Part shown: positions 58,688-64,000 of the stretch, one piece after another | Layout of the letters: each line of letters begins with the position of its first letter | Position numbering within the stretch: position 1 is the stretch's first letter | From: Paramacrobiotus metropolitanus | Lineage: Eukaryota; Tardigrada; Eutardigrada; Parachela; Macrobiotidae | Reading direction: 5' to 3' | Length of the DNA stretch: 64,000 bases | NCBI RefSeq assembly: GCF_019649055.1 | Contig: NW_026570228.1 | Span: 434,001-498,000, forward strand | Notes under the pieces: model-generated | Database searches by the model: none | Told to the model about the DNA's origin: nothing | Seen by the model: the letters and a program-made list of their open reading frames with translations, nothing else | Translations under genes and position numbers: made by a program

Positions 58688-59753
58688 CTACAACAGTCTC
58701 TTTAACGCAGTACGATACTCCCGACTCATTGCCATCAGCAGAACCTGTAATAAAAAGAAGCACAAAATTATTTTTAGTAGGTAAAATTGTGGTTTTTTTT
58801 AACCTCCTCACCATATTAGTGCAATATGTGTTAGTTCTGCTTACCGGGGTTGACGCGTAGCCTAGAAAGAACACGGATCGCAAATAATAACCGATCACTG
58901 GATGAAAAACTCCGCGCGTAGAGAACACTAGTATCGGCACGGCAAGAAAACAAAATCCATGAATCACACACGCGCAACCCAACAGTTTCGCCATATTCAA
59001 CCGTTTTTTAAGTTTAGTTTTGCGCACCGTATGGTTTTCCAGACGCAGACCCGAAGCTCTGATAGTCGACAATGTGGCGCTGGGTAACCCAGGTGCAACG
59101 TGACTGCGCCGTATTCTGCCTAAACCAGCTTTCACGAATATCAGCAGATAGAAAGCACCGGACATTCCCACCGGCAACCACGCGCGTAAGATGTTCAGGT
59201 AGTTAAACGTGCTGCCCATTCGGGCGAACCCGCACACTCCAAAAGGGGGAGTCGCCACAAATCCGCCTTCAGCACCAAGATAAGTATGCACATGTACAGA
59301 AATTCCGATTAACCAGGTCAGCGCAATGGCGCTGCATAAAGCCATCGGTGTGATAAATTTTTCATAAACATACGGAAAATATATAGCGATAAAGCGGTTA
59401 GCCGCTAGCATTGTTAAACTCCATAGACTGGCGGTTACCATAATCATGTAGGCAAAGTGATAATGCCGGCAGAAAGTGTGTGATGGCGGTGTGTTGATTT
59501 GGGATGTTTGGATCATCCAGATAAAGGTCGGCCAGTGTACGGCGACCATCGACAGCTCCGCTAACAGCTGATGAAAAATCAGGACGCCGGATCCAGCAAT
59601 CAGGGAGCGCTGTGCGAGAATCCCCGCGAGCAGCAACAAGAACAACGCACATGTTACTATGCAAAGCGCAACGGAAACGCTAGTAAAAATATCCAGTTGA
59701 ATTGCATCGAGTTTGAAAATGCGCAGTCCGGTGCTGTTCGTTGTGTTGTTCAT
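58688..59753 (-). CDS. G1: class A (rhodopsin-like) orphan GPCR, 2 exons
   Basis: Exons 59753-58845 and 58744-58688, phase 0, 321 aa. Seven hydrophobic segments; TM3 ends in ANRFIAIYFPYVYEKFITP (DRY is NRF, residues 119-121), with Cys95 at the top of TM3 and Cys174 in the second extracellular loop as the likely disulfide. The third loop is basic (KLKKRLNMAKLLGCACVIH leads into TM6). TM7 reads FFLGYASTPV, with the exon junction inside it, then LLMAMSREYRTALKRLL and the stop, matching the usual helix-8 pattern although NPxxY is not canonical. N-terminal NNT and NST are possible glycosylation sites. It is a tandem paralogue of G2. Ligand unknown; a peptide or small-molecule receptor is possible. 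Confidence 0.85.
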
Positions 59754-60965
59754 GACAGAAATCCTAAAGGTCGCGTAGATGAGTTATTGATGGGATTTTT
59801 AGGAAAAATATAAACGAGAAGGGTTAAGCAATACTTGCAACCAGGCAGCATGCCCGACAAAATCGCAGACTCGAATGGCTACAGCGGTTGAAGAAAATAA
59901 GTCATCGTTATCGACGCCTTCCACATTGAAGTACCTACAGGCTGTAGAAAAAAAGGGCAGCAGTACTGCAAAAGGGTAATTTAGTTAACAGATAACATGG
60001 ATCGTATATAAAGGGGAAATGCTGCCTCCGATGATGCTGCGGACGTGAGATAGAATAACAAAACTTCTCCCATTTCTCATCTCAAAGGGTTATTTCTGTG
60101 CACTGGTTCCGGTAATTACGAGAACACGAAACCAGTAATTTCTAGGTACGTATAGACACGCCTAATTATTTTGGTCTACATGTCTAATGTAACAGTATAA
60201 TTCCTTGTAATGAAGTACGGCTGCCGTGTGATTACACATGGTGTGGGCAAATACTGAGCGCTTGCAGATGAACGTCCAGGTATCAATTGGATAATTTAAG
60301 CTTTCTGCAGCACAGACTGCTTAAATTCATTGAACTTAAAATATATCTGTTTGTACATCGAATCAAGAATACGTATCATGGCACCTTCATAAGTACCGAT
60401 ATCAACAAAAGGTTGTTATGTTAATTTGAATTCTGACCTTTGTCGCTCCAATTTCGTTGTATTGTTAAATTTTGCAAATACAGCAGCATGACTTTTGTTT
60501 TGAGTATTAAACCGGTTATTTTGGTATGAAATGCTAGCGACTGGAAACATACATGCTAAACAAGATAATCTTTCGCCATCCTTCTGTGACAGTCACAGTT
60601 CTCGCGAAGAAATCACAACAGGCTAGTGAACCCACGTGAATTAGCAATTTACACGATCTTATTCGCCCACCTGGTCAGTCATCCAACAACGATGTTGACA
60701 GTGACATAGATTATACAACCATAAAAGCATTAAAAGCATAAGAAAACGCAATCGGAGAACTACATAGTTATTTGAGCATTAAAGCTCAGTTGATTCGCGT
60801 TAAGATGTGTTATACACAATTAATTTCTTCGTCGTCGAATAAAAGGAACTATCTAGGCTCTTTGCATCAAATCTAATAATGTAGCGCACGCGGGACTTTC
60901 CGAGAAGTTTTTGAGTCAACCAAAACAAGACGGGCCGGAGTGCACTTGTAACGTTACTAAAATCT
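59754..60965. other. Intergenic between G1 and G2
   Basis: G1 upstream and G2 downstream flank. No repeat or other gene was recognised. Confidence 0.45.
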
Positions 60966-62071
60966 TTATCGCTGCCAAGCGCTCTGTCCATGCAACAGTT
61001 TTCTTAGCGCGCTCCTGTATTCCTGACTCATTACCAGAAGTAATACCTGCAACGGAATAAAACCAAAAAATTTTGATTTTATTATTCTCATATATAATAC
61101 AGTTCAAGTGATTAACAAAAAGCGGTACAACGAGCACGAAAAATGCTGCTTACCGGAGTCGACGCGTATCCCAGAAAGAACACCGATCGCAGCCAGTTCC
61201 CGATCATCGGATTGCGTTGAAAAGTACCCGGAGCAGCAAACACCATAATCGGCACCGCGAGAAAGCAGAATCCATGGATGAGACACGCACAGCCCAACAG
61301 TTTCGCCATATGCAGCCGTTTTTTCAGCTTGTTTTTACGCACAGGATTTTCCTGTTGTCGAAGCCCGGATGCTCTCAAAGTAGACAATGTAACACTGGGT
61401 AAACCGGGCGCTACGTGGCTGCGCCGTATTCTCCCCAGGCCGACCTTTATGAAAATCAGCAGGTAAAATAAACCGGACAGTCCCACCGACAACCACGCCC
61501 GCATTACATTGAGGAAGTTAAACGCGCTGCCCATGTGTCCAAAACCACACACCCCAAACGGAGGCGTTGCCACAAAACCGCCGTCGATACCCAAATAGGT
61601 ATGCACATGTATCGTAATTCCAATGAGCCAGGTTATTGCAACTGCGCTGCATAACGCCACCGGTGTGATAAATTTTTCATAAATATACGGAAAATATATA
61701 GCAACGAGACGGTTACCCGCCAACATGGTTAAACTCCACAGACTGGCGGTCACCATGATCATGTAAGCAAAGTGATAATGCCGGCAAAAGACGTGTGATG
61801 GTGGTGCACTATTTTGGGATGTTCTGATCATCCAAATAAAAGTCGGCCAGTGAACAGTGACCATCAAGAACTCGACAAATAGCTGATGCGATATTAAAGC
61901 GCCGGATCCAGTGCGAAGGGATCTCTGTGCGACAACTATCGTCATCAGTATCAAAAACAGCACGGCAGTCATAACGCAAAGGGCAGAGGAAACGGTTGTA
62001 AAAATATTATCCAGGTGGAGTGAATCGAGTTTTAGAATGAAAAGTCCGGCGGTGGCACTTGTGTTGTTCAT
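60966..62071 (-). CDS. G2: class A (rhodopsin-like) orphan GPCR, paralogue of G1, 2 exons
   Basis: Exons 62071-61154 and 61046-60966, phase 0, 332 aa. An upstream in-frame extension exists, but the ATG at 62071 (MNNTSATAGLFILKLDSLHL) matches the G1 start. It tracks G1 along its length: FCRHYHFAYMIMVTASLWSL, NRLVAIYFPYIYEKFITP (DRY is NRL), HVHTYLGIDGGFVATPPFG, KLKKRLHMAKLLGCACLIH, FFLGYASTPV|LLLVMSQEYRSALRKLL. Relative to G1 the C-tail is slightly longer (HGQSAWQR). The intron position inside TM7 is identical in both, so they arose by tandem duplication after the intron was in place. Ligand unknown. Confidence 0.86.
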
Positions 62072-64000
62072 GACGAAAACTTCAAAATCAATCAAAAACT
62101 CAATAAGTCTTGATCGTTTCAAATGCAACACGAGCAAAATTTTCTGCGCTGCTAGAAAAATTACAGTGCAGTTGCAAGCGGACAACGATAGCTTTGCATT
62201 CGACAGTATCGAACCTTATTACGAGTATTTTCTTGCAGCAGGCAGCAGGTATATCAGTAGCAGAAATTACAGGAAGACGAGAGAAAAGCTTATAAATTGC
62301 TGAATAGGAACAATAAATTCTGCACGTGACGATTCATTTGCAACGGTTAACCGACGTCGCCCGACGACGATCAAATGCTGTTTACGATGGGAATTCCATG
62401 AAGACAATTTGTATTACAAACGCAAACCTGATAACATGTTTTGTAAATTGTATAGTTGCTTTTGTCCCCAACTAACAGTTTTGTCTGCTGAAACGTCGAA
62501 CGCGCTCAATAGAATTACGTTCCCACGTAATCGTTATGTACAGTAGACCATTTTTAAAAATGGTATAATCCGTCTGTGGTAAGGGTATCCGTTAGCTCAC
62601 ACGATTTATACAAAACTAATGGTTTCCGGTACGTTTCCAGTTCGCGGTTTCATCGGGGTAAATGTTTGACATACTGTATAAGACTTCTCCTTGTGCTCAT
62701 GTATCGCCCACTGGAGTGGACGGAAACACCAAAGCTCTTGTTTTTCGGCTAGCGGAATTCCCAAAACCGTTCCGCTCCCAGGATTGTGCCGAGGACCGAT
62801 ATCATATCTTGTCCGTAGATTCTAAATGCAAGGCAATCGATAATAAAGTTGAAAATTACGAGGTTTGGAGCCGTTTATGAAAACAAATCAAATGAAGCAT
62901 AAGCAAGAAAAATTATTTGAATTTAAATAAATTGCTTTTCTTGGGATTATCATCTTGGTGCATTTAGTCTAGCGGTCAATGTTGGCGATTCTGAAAGTAG
63001 AAAGTACTTGCCTGTGCATGGGGCAAACATACGGAAAGGGTTTTTTCTTTAAGCAATCTCGTTTATATGACTAACCGCGCACGGTTATTAGTTCTCCCAA
63101 ATACAGGCGCTCGCATTAGAAACGGACAAACGGTTACTCCAAACAAATTACCGGTCGTCATATGTTTGTCTCACGAAATGCTAAAAATCACGCTAATTTC
63201 ATTATGGCCTTAAAAAGGCCGCCTATACAAATAGTGGCGTTACACTCTATTTGTCCGGTTACTTTTTAATGCCTACACCGCAATCAAAAATTAACGCGGA
63301 ATTAAATTTCTTCTAGTAGTTCGCAGGCTAGCTGTCTCTGGCACTGCTCGCAACAGGCAGAGTGGCCGGCATTACATATGTGGTAGTCAATAGTCCAAAT
63401 AGGTGTGTACCGTACATGCTTTTTGTGGGTTAGCGCAAGTTTGTGGGTTAGCGCAAGTTTGTGGGTTTTTTGTGGGTTAGCGCAAAAGTTTGCAAAGAAC
63501 GGTTAACGAGGCTGTTCATGAATGCCGCAACCTCGATTCCAATCAGCCGTCAAAGAAAACCGCCATTAACGCCCATTACTGCAATGCGGGACAATAATGA
63601 GTTTTCGCCCAATAACTTAATCTTCAAACTATCTGTACCAACAGTCCCGCCAGTTTTCGGGTTCCATGAATACCATTAATTAGCGTACTGCATTGCTTAT
63701 TATACATACTTTGTGCACACTGCCAGAGTAAACAAGTACATCGGCTTCGGTAATTTTAAGCGCTTTTTTATTAATGGTATACCAATAGTAATCTGTAATA
63801 TTTCTTCAAGTCCCGTTGATTCTGCAGCTAGTAAATGCAATTTCTGCAAGGTAAATTAAGTATACGAAAACGTGCTGAGTATAACTAACTCTGCGTAGCG
63901 GTGCTGGTGTCAAGTAAAGACTGTCGAAAAATAGTTCCCCTTAAGTTTTCCTTTGACAGTGGCTACTCATGCGCCACGGTTTTCTCCATTTTGTATTTCT
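62072..64000. other. Intergenic to window end, no gene seen
   Basis: Contains the palindrome ACCATTTTTAAAAATGGT at 62547-62564 and a short tandem TTTGTGGGTTAGCGCAAG repeat at about 63420-63485. A 72-codon frame at 62662 starts FDILYKTSP, faintly like the A-type LFDTLYQT motif, but not enough to call. Confidence 0.45.

Noticed and set aside
62662-62880. 72-codon ORF with FDILYKTSP, faintly like the A-type LFDTLYQT motif
   Set aside because: Only a few residues match, no other A-type block lies nearby in order, and chance is enough to explain it.

Overview
Organism. The window is nuclear DNA from an animal. It has spliced genes with GT-AG introns of about 80 to 800 bp, low gene density, many miniature transposons and several satellites. 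It has no operons and no bacterial signals. The gene content (expanded gustatory-receptor-like 7TM genes, a kinase-kelch fusion, BTB-kelch, class A GPCRs) suggests an ecdysozoan invertebrate. My best guess is a tardigrade of the Hypsibius type. That rests on recall of family style, not on any search, so treat it as tentative.

Layout. 0.1-16.3 kb: a cluster of 'B-type' gustatory-receptor-like (GR-like) genes. B1 is intact, B2 to B4 are broken, and A-type relics lie around 2.0-2.3 and 10.3-12.2 kb. An apparently six-exon BTB-BACK-kelch gene sits at 6.2-9.3 kb. 16.8-18.3 kb: intact A-type GR-like gene A1. 18.9-20.6 kb: a short copia-type LTR element with a 5-bp target duplication. 20.8-28.5 kb: a decayed DPY19-like C-mannosyltransferase gene on the minus strand, with long AT-rich introns that hold miniature elements. 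28.5-32.3 kb: mostly empty, with a 91-bp tandem repeat. 32.3-33.8 kb: intact A2. 33.8-41.1 kb: repeat-rich DNA containing a 378-bp duplicated block, a satellite hosting a non-LTR retrotransposon fragment, a ~118-bp minisatellite and a hAT-type miniature element. 41.1-56.2 kb: receptor and kinase genes alternate (A3, kinase-kelch K1, A5, pseudokinase relic K3, A6, pseudokinase K2). A5+K3 and A6+K2 look like a tandem segmental duplication. 56.8-58.5 kb: a second non-LTR retrotransposon fragment. 58.7-62.1 kb: two tandem class A GPCR genes on the minus strand. The rest to 64 kb shows no gene.

How the genes relate. A-type and B-type receptors share one design: a long first exon with most membrane segments, a 150-165 nt second exon, and a short last exon carrying TM7, with phase-0 introns. 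A-type TM7 has a TYLVVVYEM-like form of the insect GR TYhhhhhQF signature. The region therefore reads as a fast-evolving chemosensory locus with birth and death of copies, linked to divergent kinases and GPCRs.

A general caution. Several long, well-conserved genes carry one isolated stop or a 1-nt frame break (kelch gene, A3, A5; more in A6, B2, B4 and DPY19). These may be recent pseudogenes, segregating null alleles or consensus errors; the sequence alone cannot say which.
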